Source of the DNA: Postechiella marina
Lineage (GTDB): Bacteria > Bacteroidota > Bacteroidia > Flavobacteriales > Flavobacteriaceae
Length of the DNA: 64,000 bases
Assembly (NCBI RefSeq): GCF_039538365.1
Contig: NZ_BAABCA010000005.1
Span: 372,001 to 436,000 of the forward strand
Direction: 5' to 3'
Shown one piece after another: positions 43,652 through 53,078 of this stretch; within the stretch, counting starts at the first letter, position 1; the number at the start of each line of letters is the position of its first letter. The notes below the pieces were generated by a model. That model was not told the DNA's origin. It did no database searches and worked only from the letters and a program-made list of their open reading frames with translations. The translations under genes and the position numbers were made by a program.

Positions 43652-44554
43652 ATGATTAGAATAAAACTATCTGAAGAAAATTTTAGTATCAATGATGTAC
43701 CTTTTTCTTTCCCAATAGAAATTAAGCTTTTAAGTAAAGTACTTTCTGCCACTAAAAGAAAAACAAAAACTAAATATAATACAATCTACACCTGGGATGA
43801 ATTGGGAATACTTGCTTACTCAAAAAATGGTAAATCAATAGAAAGTTTAACATTAGAATTAAAAAAAGAAGATTTTAAATTTAGTTCAAAAAATAAGTTT
43901 CAAGGACATTTTCTTTTCGACCAAGAAGAGATTTTAACATATTATAAATTAAACAAAACCAAAAGAGTTAAACTTTTTAAAGGTGATTCGTCAGGAGCTC
44001 TAGTCTTAAACAATGTTAGTGTTTGGTTTGCTTCCAAAAAAAATAACATTGAAGCACTTGTAATAAAGGCTTACGAGAGCTCTTCGCTACCCAAAATACC
44101 AAAGAATAAATATGCGATTAAAAAATTAGAAGAGGAAGAAATCACGTTTCTAGACTTCGGCTTTAAATTAGCAATTATTCAAGAACTGATGTATAACAAA
44201 GAATTGATTAAACCCAAGTTTGATTTATTTGAATTTGTTCTTTGGTATCCAAAAAGAGATATTGACCTTGAGGAAGAAGGCTATGAACCAATTGAAGAAG
44301 TTACTCAATATTTTAAGGACTTACCGATTCCAAAAAGATTAGCATCTGAAATAACAGAAATTTATCAGGATGGTGGAAATGACATTTATATGCAACTTCT
44401 ACGATTTGGAGAAGGTTGGGAAAATTATTGGGACATAGAAACTGCAATGGATGCAAAACAATTCCCTAACTTAAAGAAAACCGTATTATGTTATGCCAAA
44501 GACACTGTTATTGATGAATTAAATAATATGGGAATTAAATCAGAATGGATATAA
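43652..44554 (+). CDS. DUF6892-type hypothetical protein
   Basis: 300-residue soluble protein. The C-terminal half (about 160-300) contains FLDFGFKLAIIQELMYN, PKFDLFEFVLWYPKRDIDLE, EEGYEPIEEVTQYFKDLPIPK and EITEIYQDGGNDIY, which I recognise as the DUF6892 pattern. The N-terminal half (SEENFSINDVPFSFP, IYTWDELGILAYSKNGKSI) is the usual partner domain. Function unknown; such proteins occur near toxin and immunity clusters. It ends convergently with a GH29 gene behind a terminator. Confidence 0.65.
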   Translation: MIRIKLSEENFSINDVPFSFPIEIKLLSKVLSATKRKTKTKYNTIYTWDELGILAYSKNGKSIESLTLELKKEDFKFSSKNKFQGHFLFDQEEILTYYKLNKTKRVKLFKGDSSGALVLNNVSVWFASKKNNIEALVIKAYESSSLPKIPKNKYAIKKLEEEEITFLDFGFKLAIIQELMYNKELIKPKFDLFEFVLWYPKRDIDLEEEGYEPIEEVTQYFKDLPIPKRLASEITEIYQDGGNDIYMQLLRFGEGWENYWDIETAMDAKQFPNLKKTVLCYAKDTVIDELNNMGIKSEWI

Positions 44555-44623
44555 AAACAGACCAAATAATATTATATACATCTTTAATTTTAGGCTGAGA
44601 TACTCAGATTAAACATATAAAAC

Positions 44624-44657
44624 AAAAGCACTCTAAAATGTATTTTTAGGGCGCTTT
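44624..44657. terminator. Bidirectional terminator between island and catabolic locus
   Basis: AAAAGCACTCTAAAA (44624-44638) and TTTTTAGGGCGCTTT (44643-44657) form an imperfect stem with a short loop, bordered by A-rich and T-rich runs. It lies between convergent genes 43652-44554 (+) and 44680-46203 (-). Confidence 0.6.
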
Positions 44658-44679
44658 AAGTTTTTAAACTGTTTATAAT

Positions 44680-46203
44680 TTACTTCAGTTTAATTTTGTA
44701 AACAATGGCTGCATCACCTTCTGCTGGTTTTTTCTTAGGAGAAGTTACTTTTAGTCCTGTTTTAGAAATAGACCATTTTATACGCTCTTTACTCCCCAAA
44801 ACACTAACTGACTTTATCTGCATACCCTTTGCTTTTCCTGCAAACGTTTTTAAAATAACATCTTGCTTAGCTCCTGGCCAACCTAATTGAATGGCATACA
44901 CCGTTTTTTCTTTTTTGGTGTAACGAATATCTTGCGCATTTAAATCGTTTAAACCTGCTTTTATAGATCCGTAAGCATTCCAATCGTCGTTAGGATTTCT
45001 TTTTAGTTCAGTTGGTCCTTGTCCAAACTCTACAAATGGTCGTGTATTATAAATAGCTTCTCCATATAATTTTAACCAACGCCCTATACCAGCCATAGCA
45101 TTAGCTTGTTCTTCTGGTATTATACCTTCTGCCATTGGCGCAGCTGCAAGAATCATTACTCCATTTTTACTAACTACTTCTGCTAAAATTCTAATGGCTT
45201 TTACAGGATTTAGCGCAGTACGTTTATCTTTATTGTAACCCCAAGAGCTTCCTAATTGAAAATCGGTTACCCATACAAATGGCATTATATCTTCCATGGT
45301 GGCTCTTTCTACATTTACAACTGCTAAATCTGTCGGAAAAAAATCGCCTTTTGTATTTACAACAACCTCTTTATTAAGTGTAGCTGCTTTATTAAAGTAG
45401 TTTGCTAAAAATTGTTTACGGTACCCTTCTTCTACATAACCTTGAGCAAAATCCATCCAAATATAATCTGGACAATAAGCATCTATAACTTCATTTAATT
45501 TACCTAACCAAATGTCGCATTCTTCTTTATAACTTGTATTACCATACAAAATATCGTATTTACCACCTTCTGGAAACTCCAAAGTTTTATAAGCTTTAGC
45601 GTGCTGGCTTACTGGACGTAACACACTGTTTTCTCTCTTAGGAAAAAACATCATATGAAAACCATGATGAAAGGTTGTCATAAATTTTAAATCGCGTTTT
45701 TTAACCTCCAAAGCCATTTCTTTAACAACATCTATTTTTGGCCCCATAACCTTAGAGTTCCATGGGTTTACTTCGCTTTCCCAAAGTGAAAAACCATCGT
45801 GATGCTCTGCTATTGTTCCAATAAATTTAGCTCCCATATTCTCGAACATATCTACCCAACGTTTTGCAGAAAATTTTTCTCCTTTCCACTCTGGAATAAA
45901 ATCATGGTAATGCTTATCTCTACCATATGTTTTTGTGTGATAATTGTAAACATCTTTCCCCCAATTCTTCTTACGGTCGTGCTCATACATAAAACGCCCA
46001 TACCATTCATTTCCGTTTGCAGGCACATTATAAACCCCCCAATGAAAGTACACGCCCAATTTGGCATCTGCAAACCACTCTGGTGTTACTTTATGTTTAT
46101 TTAAACTCTTCCATTCTGGTTTAAACGTTTCTTGTGCATTAGTAATAGTTACTAACATTAAAAAGACTAATAAAAATGTAAACCTTTTATTTTTCGTCAA
46201 CAT
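44680..46203 (-). CDS. GH29 alpha-L-fucosidase/L-galactosidase-type enzyme 2
   Basis: Exported GH29-type enzyme of 507 residues, signal peptide ending TITNAQ. It has FHWGVYNVPANGNEWYGRFM, the canonical IAEHHDGFSLWES (H134-H135) and DYIWMDFAQG with the likely nucleophile Asp251. It keeps all family landmarks and is therefore the most conventional of the three GH29s here. It lies in a run with a GH43-like gene, a GH117-like gene and possibly the sulfatase at 48646. Release of alpha-L-fucose or desulfated alpha-L-galactose is the likely job. Confidence 0.9.
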   Translation of the reverse strand: MLTKNKRFTFLLVFLMLVTITNAQETFKPEWKSLNKHKVTPEWFADAKLGVYFHWGVYNVPANGNEWYGRFMYEHDRKKNWGKDVYNYHTKTYGRDKHYHDFIPEWKGEKFSAKRWVDMFENMGAKFIGTIAEHHDGFSLWESEVNPWNSKVMGPKIDVVKEMALEVKKRDLKFMTTFHHGFHMMFFPKRENSVLRPVSQHAKAYKTLEFPEGGKYDILYGNTSYKEECDIWLGKLNEVIDAYCPDYIWMDFAQGYVEEGYRKQFLANYFNKAATLNKEVVVNTKGDFFPTDLAVVNVERATMEDIMPFVWVTDFQLGSSWGYNKDKRTALNPVKAIRILAEVVSKNGVMILAAAPMAEGIIPEEQANAMAGIGRWLKLYGEAIYNTRPFVEFGQGPTELKRNPNDDWNAYGSIKAGLNDLNAQDIRYTKKEKTVYAIQLGWPGAKQDVILKTFAGKAKGMQIKSVSVLGSKERIKWSISKTGLKVTSPKKKPAEGDAAIVYKIKLK

Positions 46204-46218
46204 ATATTTAAGTTTTGT

Positions 46219-47208
46219 TTATTGTTTTTCTTCTACCCATTCTAATTTATCGATACTTACGCCCATGTCGGGATATACAACACTAGAAATATACCACTGC
46301 CCATCTTCATCTTGAAAAATTTCTGGAGCATGAGATTTTAATACTGTTATTTGTTTTTCGTTATCTACACCAAAATTAGTAATGTCTTTTGATGCAAACA
46401 CATGCGCATTATTAGTATAAGCTCCCATTAAGCTAACTCGATCCCATTGCCCTTTTTTCCATGAACACACAAAAAGATAAAATGTATTATTATGAAAAAT
46501 AACAGAAGGAGATTCTGGATCGAACGCATTTGTGGTTAAAATCGTTTGTGCCTCGCTCCATTGAATTAAATCTTTTGAAGTTCGCATGCGAACACATTTT
46601 TCTGAGCAATATGTCATATAATAAATCCCTTTATAAAGTATTAAATTAGGGTCGCGAGCTCCTTTTTCCTCATTAAACAAACTCCCCTTAGGTGTCCAAT
46701 TATAAAGATCTGGAGAAGTAGCCAAACGCATTGGACTGTGCCCATAAACCATATAATATAAATCTTCTTTTTTAACAATATAAGGTGCATGATTTGCTTC
46801 TATTTCTCCAGGACGTTCCTTAGGTGTTAGAATTTTTTTTAAATCTTTATAATGATGCTTTTTTACACTTTTTTTAAAATGTTTTACCGAAGAAATTGCA
46901 TGAAAAGAAGCATATTCTCCTTGATGAATATTACCTAATTCAGGATTGGTATACGGATGCGTAATTCCAAAAATATGCCAAAAACCATCTTCTCCTTTAA
47001 CAAAACAATGATCGTTAGGAATCCACCTATCATACCACTTACCTTCTTTTAACAACTTTGTATCTGGTCCAAAAAAATAATCTCCAACAGGTTGATAAAT
47101 TTTAACATAATTATGCTGTTGCTTTGGTATTAATATTTTATTAGACTGACCAAAAGCCAAATGAGACAAAATAATAAAAGGTATAAATAATAAAACTTTA
47201 AATTTCAT
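46219..47208 (-). CDS. GH43/GH32-like five-bladed propeller protein
   Basis: Exported protein of 329 residues, signal peptide ending HLAFGQ. Repeated blades with W-x-[IM]-[FY]-x-[TY] patterns are visible, such as GFWHIFGITHPYTN, EANHAPYIVKKEDLYYMVYG, KGARDPNLILYKGIYYMTYC and SPSVIFHNNTFYLFVCSWK. KGARDPN and DPESPSV look like the acidic active-site strands of GH43/GH32-fold enzymes. Specificity cannot be told. It is 5 bp downstream of the GH117-like gene. Confidence 0.75.
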   Translation of the reverse strand: MKFKVLLFIPFIILSHLAFGQSNKILIPKQQHNYVKIYQPVGDYFFGPDTKLLKEGKWYDRWIPNDHCFVKGEDGFWHIFGITHPYTNPELGNIHQGEYASFHAISSVKHFKKSVKKHHYKDLKKILTPKERPGEIEANHAPYIVKKEDLYYMVYGHSPMRLATSPDLYNWTPKGSLFNEEKGARDPNLILYKGIYYMTYCSEKCVRMRTSKDLIQWSEAQTILTTNAFDPESPSVIFHNNTFYLFVCSWKKGQWDRVSLMGAYTNNAHVFASKDITNFGVDNEKQITVLKSHAPEIFQDEDGQWYISSVVYPDMGVSIDKLEWVEEKQ

Positions 47209-47213
47209 AACTT

Positions 47214-48509
47214 TTATTCCTTGTTTAATTGGTTTGTTTCTTTTAGAATTCTATTTTTTTGACTTTTACTTAAACCTTGTCTAAATAAATCATCATATTT
47301 TGGTATAACATGATGTCTTTTCATTGACTGATCATCAATATCCTGGCTTAAATCACAATCGAAACGCAATAAGATAACGTGGTTACGTTTCCAGTCTCCA
47401 TGAGGTCTTGCAAAGTGAGACAATCCCCAAGTAATACCTCTACCATTTTTTGTATTGGTAAAAGCATCTTTTATAAACGGACCCGCAGCATTAGGCATCA
47501 TTTCTACAGTTGATGCAATTTCAAAATTCACCCAATCTTTGGCATATTGAATAGTATTACTTTCGTTACCATCGCGAATAGTAAATGCCCCAACGCCTTC
47601 TTTAAACGGAAACAAAGTTGTTTCATGTCCAGAGTTCATTATTGGGTTTAGCGGGTGTTTTTTAAAAGGTCCTAATGGATTATCGGCTATTGCTAAACCA
47701 TGCATTCGAACCATTTTTGTAGTATCAGATTTTCCAAAATCTGATTTATAATATAAATACACCTTGCCATTATGAACTAAAGGAAAAGGGTCGTGAACAG
47801 AATGTTGATCCCACTCGCCTTTTTCACCATTAGGAATTACTACTTTATTTGTAGCTATCCAAGGGCCATCTGGCGAGTTTGCATACGAAACTGCTACAGG
47901 ACAATAATCTCCCCCATTTTTTCCGGGAGCTTCAGAAAATGCTTGATAATACAAGTAATATTTACCTTTCCACTCTAAAATATCGGTTGTCGTTACCGAT
48001 CGATGTCCGGGATTGGGCTTTTCTGCTCGTGGCACCGCAACGCCTTGCTCTTCCCAAGTAAAACCATCTTTTGATGTTGCAAAATAAATATCAGACAAAT
48101 CCCAATCTGCAGAAGGAATGGTGTCATTACTTTCGGATGCGCGAGGAATACCAATTGGAGCTACCGAGGTTTCTCTATGCGTATACCAAACGTAATATTT
48201 ACCATTGGCAAATATTACTTTAGAAGGATCTCGTCTCGAAATAGTTCCATCACCATCATTATAGTCAAACCCTTTAAGTTTAGTATATCTAAACTGAGTA
48301 TACAACTCATTGCTTTCTGGTCTTACTCCAAAATATGCATCATAATTTCTTTTCATAGCAGCACTTAATGGGCGATTTGGTTTTTCTTCGGGCATTTGGT
48401 AAGGAAATGCGCCTTTTTGTTCTTTTTCTAGAACTACTTCTTTCTTATTATTACACCCAACTATACTTATTAAAAGAAGTATTAAAACAACAATATTTTG
48501 CTTTCTCAT
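47214..48509 (-). CDS. GH117-like anhydro-galactose glycosidase
   Basis: Lipoprotein of 431 residues (ISIVGC, Cys19). RPLSAAMKRNYDAYFG, NELYTQFRYTKLKGFDYND, TISRRDPSKVIFANGKYYVW and YTHRET match the start of GH117 enzymes; D94 of SRRDPS is the expected catalytic Asp. DQHSVHDPFPLVHNGKVYLY and MNSGHETTLFPF follow as later active-site strands. GH117 members remove 3,6-anhydro-L-galactose from agar oligosaccharides. With GH16 in the same locus this suggests an agar-type glycan. It starts its run, 136 bp downstream of sulfatase 48646-50226. Confidence 0.75.
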   Translation of the reverse strand: MRKQNIVVLILLLISIVGCNNKKEVVLEKEQKGAFPYQMPEEKPNRPLSAAMKRNYDAYFGVRPESNELYTQFRYTKLKGFDYNDGDGTISRRDPSKVIFANGKYYVWYTHRETSVAPIGIPRASESNDTIPSADWDLSDIYFATSKDGFTWEEQGVAVPRAEKPNPGHRSVTTTDILEWKGKYYLYYQAFSEAPGKNGGDYCPVAVSYANSPDGPWIATNKVVIPNGEKGEWDQHSVHDPFPLVHNGKVYLYYKSDFGKSDTTKMVRMHGLAIADNPLGPFKKHPLNPIMNSGHETTLFPFKEGVGAFTIRDGNESNTIQYAKDWVNFEIASTVEMMPNAAGPFIKDAFTNTKNGRGITWGLSHFARPHGDWKRNHVILLRFDCDLSQDIDDQSMKRHHVIPKYDDLFRQGLSKSQKNRILKETNQLNKE

Positions 48510-48645
48510 ATTTTATATTTTTTATCTGATATTAATTAAATATGGTATTTTAAAAACCTTTTATTACCAATTATAATTACACACTAACTTCCTTTATCTA
48601 TAAAATGCTAAAAACACCTGTATCTAACACTATATTTTTAACTTC

Positions 48646-50226
48646 TTATTTATTCTTATTATCTCTTTTCCCTATTGGCAACAAATGTTTTTGTGAAAAA
48701 CCATCAAAATAATATGGATAATTATCCCAAGGCGCCTTTCCCATCATTCTTGGGTCGTTTGTTTTTGATAGGTATGTAAAAAGTTCGTTCTTTAATTCTT
48801 TACACAAACTTTTATTAATTTCTTTAAACGCCACATTGTTTAGTTGGTATGGGTCTTCTTTAACATTATATAATTCTACATCTGGACGTTTCCCTACGGT
48901 AATATTAAAATAATAATCTGCTGCAGTTTTATCTTCCTTATCTAAAATATAGGTTCGCGACGGACTTTTATCTATATCGCCATAAAATCCTTGATGTGGT
49001 GAGTAAAAATCGGGATCACCAGCAGGCCATCTATCAGGTTCAAAATTCATAATATATAACCAATCTCCTTTTCTAATGGTGCGTATAGGATATGTTAATC
49101 CTTCTTGTCTACAATATGCGTGACGCTCTAGGGCAGTAAAGACCTTATCTCTACTTTTATCTACTAAACCGCTTTTATTAGAAAGTAATACATTTAAAAA
49201 ACTCTTGCCTGTTATTCCTTTTGGAATAGTAATACCCGCAGCTTCTAATATAGTTGGAGCAAAATCGATAAAACTTATAAAATCGTTTACATTATTCCCT
49301 CCTTTTAGTTTATTTCCCCAACATACAGCCAAAGGCATATGTGTTCCATAATCGTAACATGTTCCTTTAGCTCTTGGAAAAGGCATGCCATTATCTGCAG
49401 TAACAATAACAATAGTGTTTTCTAACTCTCCTGCATGCTCTAAAGCTTGTAGCATTCGCCCTAAATGTGCATCAGACCATTCTATTTCGTTATAATAATC
49501 GGCTATATCACTTCTTATTAAATCGTTATCTGGCAAAAAACCAGGCACTTTAATTTTAGATATATCTTTACCTGCCTTTATGCCATCTCCAGAATTATAA
49601 GCCCTATGTGCTTCGTGAGAGCCATACCAAAAAAAGAATGGTTTATCTTTTACTCTCTTTTCCATAAAAACATTAAAGTTGCCAGAATAGTCTTTTCTAT
49701 TTATATATTTAGGAGCATTTAATTTTACAGCATTTAACTCTTCTGCTAATGGTTGTTTTTGGTATGGCTCTTTATGGCTTGCAGGCATATAACCTTTACC
49801 TGTGTAACCTGTTTCGTATCCGCTTTTTTTAAGTAAACTAGAAAATGTGGAAAACTGTTTTGGCAATCCTCCAAATAGTAATCCTCCTTCTTCTATCTCC
49901 CAAATATTTCTACCTGTTAATATAGATGCTCTAGATGGCGCGCAAGACGAGGCGTTACAATAGGCATTGTTAAATAAAACACCACTTTTTGCAATTCTAT
50001 CAAAATTTGGTGTATTTACTTCAGCTGTTCCGTTAATAGACGTATGTATAAAAGATTGATCGTCTACAATACAAAACAATATATTTGGGCGTTTTTCTAC
50101 TTCTTTTTTTACTGTTTTTTTTGTTTGACAACTATGCACCGAAAAAAATAAAACGAAAATACACACCCTTGAATATATATTTAAAAATACAAATTCTCTA
50201 TACTTAGATAACATCTTATAACTCAT
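48646..50226 (-). CDS. S1 sulfatase lipoprotein, heparan-sulfatase-like (CAPSR)
   Basis: Sulfatase of 526 residues, lipobox VHSC (Cys33). VDDQSFIHTSING has D55-D56, the motif is C95-A-P-S-R99, and VTADNGMPFPRAKG is the late metal site (ADNG rather than SDNG). It is the closest relative of 31046-32593: GRNIWEIEEGG versus GRNPWQIEN, WYGSHEAHRAY versus WYGCKEPHRSY. The ATG at 50214 is an alternative start. It is divergent from the SARP receptor gene, which suggests direct control. Confidence 0.92.
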   Translation of the reverse strand: MSYKMLSKYREFVFLNIYSRVCIFVLFFSVHSCQTKKTVKKEVEKRPNILFCIVDDQSFIHTSINGTAEVNTPNFDRIAKSGVLFNNAYCNASSCAPSRASILTGRNIWEIEEGGLLFGGLPKQFSTFSSLLKKSGYETGYTGKGYMPASHKEPYQKQPLAEELNAVKLNAPKYINRKDYSGNFNVFMEKRVKDKPFFFWYGSHEAHRAYNSGDGIKAGKDISKIKVPGFLPDNDLIRSDIADYYNEIEWSDAHLGRMLQALEHAGELENTIVIVTADNGMPFPRAKGTCYDYGTHMPLAVCWGNKLKGGNNVNDFISFIDFAPTILEAAGITIPKGITGKSFLNVLLSNKSGLVDKSRDKVFTALERHAYCRQEGLTYPIRTIRKGDWLYIMNFEPDRWPAGDPDFYSPHQGFYGDIDKSPSRTYILDKEDKTAADYYFNITVGKRPDVELYNVKEDPYQLNNVAFKEINKSLCKELKNELFTYLSKTNDPRMMGKAPWDNYPYYFDGFSQKHLLPIGKRDNKNK

Positions 50227-50532
50227 TGTAGCATGTATTTTACATCTATAAAAAATACGATATAATATTTTGTAACTTAGTAAAGATACAAGTCATTTAT
50301 TAAAAAAGATAGTATTACATGAGTAGCAAAAATTTAAAGACAGACTTAACAGAACACTTAACTACATTGCTAAACAACTAAAAAACAATTAATTAATCAA
50401 ATTAAGTGTTTATAAAAAAAGAATATATAAACAATACTTTAAACCTTTTGTTACCTTATTTTATGTTAGATTACAGTAAAATCAAAACAGTATTCGCTAA
50501 ATTTGAGAAAGTAGAAATTATATATATCACCA
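50227..50532. promoter_or_regulatory. 306-bp divergent region with phased repeats and inverted repeat
   Basis: No gene seen. ACTTAAC occurs twice at 12-bp spacing (50344-50350, 50356-50362), the same core as in the gap at 32807-32837. AACACTTAA (50353-50361) and TTAAGTGTT (50402-50410) are a perfect 9-bp inverted repeat. The position between a sulfatase and a SARP-type regulator fits an operator for that regulator. No clear TAnnTTTG element was seen for either gene. Confidence 0.45.
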
Positions 50533-53037
50533 TTGTTTACACCAAATAACAACTCCCTTTTTGCTATAAATAAAATACAAATTCTCTTTGTCTTTACGTT
50601 ACTTTCTACACAAATTTTAATTGGGCAAACTATTTCAGATAGGTCTTTTGCTATTGCAGAATTTTCTAAAAAAGAAAGCATTATTTCTGTTTTAAAAAAT
50701 GATTTTTCTAAAAAAAACTTTGGCATGTCTATTAAGGTGATAAAAAATTCTGAACTCGAATTACAACTAGATCAAGGACATTTAAGTTTAAAAAAATTCT
50801 TCGAATTATTAAAAACTTCAATAAACCGAAATGAAAACAACATTTTCCCTTTGTTTATTAAATATGATGGAAATGACGATAAATTAATTGGTTTACTCAA
50901 ATCGGTTTCCTTATACAATAAGTGCTTCTTTAAAAATCAAGGAGAACGTTGGCCAGAGATTAAAACAATACAAACTCTAAAAAAACCATTAATTATTTTT
51001 AGCAGTAATTCTGCAAGCAAAACTTTAAACAAGGCATCTAATCATATTATAAAATATTCGGCATTTAATACAAATAACAAAACGAGTATAGATTCTCTAA
51101 TTTGTAATGAATTTTTAAGTGTTAAACATTTTACAGAACAAAATATAATTAAAAATAACATTACAAAAAACTGGAATAACCTAAATCTAAATGCCTATAG
51201 TATAAACTATTTACTACGCTCTTGGAAAATAACAGGTAAACGTCCTAATTTTATTTTTTATTCTTCTTTAAAACGAAATGGCACACTATTTAATTTAACA
51301 AAAATTATAAACGAAACCCCTTTTGTAAAAGGTAGTGTGCAAAACGAAACCCATATAGTAAAAGATATTAATTGGGCACATAAAAGAAAAACGTTTACAA
51401 ATAGATACTTTAGTTTCCCTTACGAAAAAGGAAAAACATTAGAGCTTAAACCTTTAAAAGAGGGTTACAGCTTTACACCAAGCTCTATAAAAATTTCTGA
51501 TAAAACAAATTTAAACAAAAGCTTTAATTTTAAAGCTGAAAAATTAGATCTCACAAAAAACTTAACTGCTTTTTATAAGTTTAACAATAACCTTAAAAAC
51601 GAAGTACAAGACGAAAACCTTAAAGAAAACAAGACAAAATTTATTAATGACATAAACAGAGGTTATGTATTAAAAATTGACAATAAAAACGTTATTACTT
51701 TAAAGGAAGTAGACCATTATAAGATTGTAAATTCCAGTTTTACAATAGCTATAGATTTTAAATACAGTACAACAAACAATCAAACAAATTACTGCATACT
51801 AGGTAATAACCAACAAGGCTTTAGAAAAGGGCTACATGTAAATATACTTGCAGGAAAACCCGCTTTTGGTTTTTACACCAATGATTGTAAACCTAATTAC
51901 ACCGTTGCTCCAGAAAAATGGTACCGTTTGGTTGTTAAATACAACTTAAAGCAACAAATACAAAGCATATTTATTGATGGAAAACATATTGGAAATGCTG
52001 CGAATAGACCATCATTTATTGGTTCTACAAATTTGCTTTTAGGTCATGGTATTAAGCAAAAAAATTATTTTACAGGATATTTAGATAATTTACAAATTTG
52101 GAACAGAGCTTTAAGTGATGACGAAATAAAATGGATTGCAAATAACACGCTTGTGCTTAAAGCAAAAACAGAAAACGAAAATAGAACTATCATATTTTTT
52201 ATTAGTCTTGCATTATTAGCACTATTACTTTTTTTGTTTTTCAAATTGAAAAAAAATCAAAAAAAGAAAGACTTAGCCAAACCTATTTCTAAGCATCATA
52301 ACAATAAGAACATTACACTTTATTTGTTTGGTAAATTTAGTTTAATTAATGCCAAAGGAGTTGATATTGCTAACACCTTCTCTCCTAAAATAAAAGAATT
52401 ATTTCTTCTTGTTTTACTACGCACATTAAATAATAAAAAAGGCATAAAAACTAGCGAATTAACAGGGCTTTTGTGGGAAGGATTTCTTCCAGACAAAGCT
52501 GCCAATAATAGAGGTGTTTCTTTTAATGCTTTAAAAAAAACCTTAAAAGATATTGATGATATTAATGTGGTTTACAAAAATAAACTCTGGAAAATTGAAT
52601 TTAGCGACAAAGTTGATATAGACTATGCTTATGTGTTAAACTTTATAAAAACTAAAAACACCAATTATCAAGATTTTTTTGAGAAAGTAAAAAGAGGTGA
52701 GTTTTTATATGAAATAAAAAAAGATTGGCTCTTAGAAGAAAAATCTACGCTAAATTTTGATATTCTAGATTTGCTAATGCTGTACTGCAAAACCTTGTAC
52801 AATGCTGGAAAAACAAATACTGTTTTAGAAATTACAACTTATATTCAAAACATAGACAACATTAATGTGCAAGCACTTTATTATCAACTAAATTCGCTTA
52901 TTAAAATGGGTAGTAAAAGTAAGGCTATTTACCTGTTTGATAATTTTTGCGAAAAATACGAATTGGTTAACACTGTAAAATTCAAATATAATTTAAAACA
53001 GTTTTTACAAGAAGATATTGAAAACATTTGGGAATAG
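50533..53037 (+). CDS. Transmembrane hybrid regulator: PLC-like, LamG, TM, SARP
   Basis: 834-residue receptor starting at TTG (no ATG between it and the upstream stop at 50512). An N-terminal signal sequence (about 12-31) leads to a PI-PLC-like domain (about 35-250), with QGERWPEIKTIQTLKKPLII FSSN like the GxRWPTL...KRLVVF strand. A LamG/concanavalin domain follows (337-537: LTAFYKFNNNLKN, PEKWYRLVVKY, GYLDNLQIWNRALSDDEI). One membrane helix (552-572) precedes a cytoplasmic winged helix (593-690: LYLFGKFSLINAKG, KTSELTGLLWEG, NNRGVSFNALKKTL) and a BTAD-like helical tail. It likely senses glycan outside and regulates the neighbouring genes directly. Family calls are by eye. Confidence 0.75.
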   Translation: MFTPNNNSLFAINKIQILFVFTLLSTQILIGQTISDRSFAIAEFSKKESIISVLKNDFSKKNFGMSIKVIKNSELELQLDQGHLSLKKFFELLKTSINRNENNIFPLFIKYDGNDDKLIGLLKSVSLYNKCFFKNQGERWPEIKTIQTLKKPLIIFSSNSASKTLNKASNHIIKYSAFNTNNKTSIDSLICNEFLSVKHFTEQNIIKNNITKNWNNLNLNAYSINYLLRSWKITGKRPNFIFYSSLKRNGTLFNLTKIINETPFVKGSVQNETHIVKDINWAHKRKTFTNRYFSFPYEKGKTLELKPLKEGYSFTPSSIKISDKTNLNKSFNFKAEKLDLTKNLTAFYKFNNNLKNEVQDENLKENKTKFINDINRGYVLKIDNKNVITLKEVDHYKIVNSSFTIAIDFKYSTTNNQTNYCILGNNQQGFRKGLHVNILAGKPAFGFYTNDCKPNYTVAPEKWYRLVVKYNLKQQIQSIFIDGKHIGNAANRPSFIGSTNLLLGHGIKQKNYFTGYLDNLQIWNRALSDDEIKWIANNTLVLKAKTENENRTIIFFISLALLALLLFLFFKLKKNQKKKDLAKPISKHHNNKNITLYLFGKFSLINAKGVDIANTFSPKIKELFLLVLLRTLNNKKGIKTSELTGLLWEGFLPDKAANNRGVSFNALKKTLKDIDDINVVYKNKLWKIEFSDKVDIDYAYVLNFIKTKNTNYQDFFEKVKRGEFLYEIKKDWLLEEKSTLNFDILDLLMLYCKTLYNAGKTNTVLEITTYIQNIDNINVQALYYQLNSLIKMGSKSKAIYLFDNFCEKYELVNTVKFKYNLKQFLQEDIENIWE

Positions 53038-53078
53038 CTCCATTATCTTTTCCACACAATATGCTACAAATAAATTTC

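Noticed and set aside
33741..44554. A CRISPR array or insertion sequence to explain the repeats in the island
   Set aside because: Repeats are long, irregularly spaced, palindromic and separated by whole genes; no cas gene, transposase or matching terminal repeats are visible.
44592..44606. GGCTGAGATACTCAG, resembling the start of a TPP riboswitch
   Set aside because: Only the CTGAGA core matches; the ACCC and GAACCTGAT parts are missing and the element lies between convergent gene ends.
45799..46104. Plus-strand frame of 101 codons opposite GH29 enzyme 2
   Set aside because: Antisense shadow of a well-supported glycosidase gene, with no recognisable motif.
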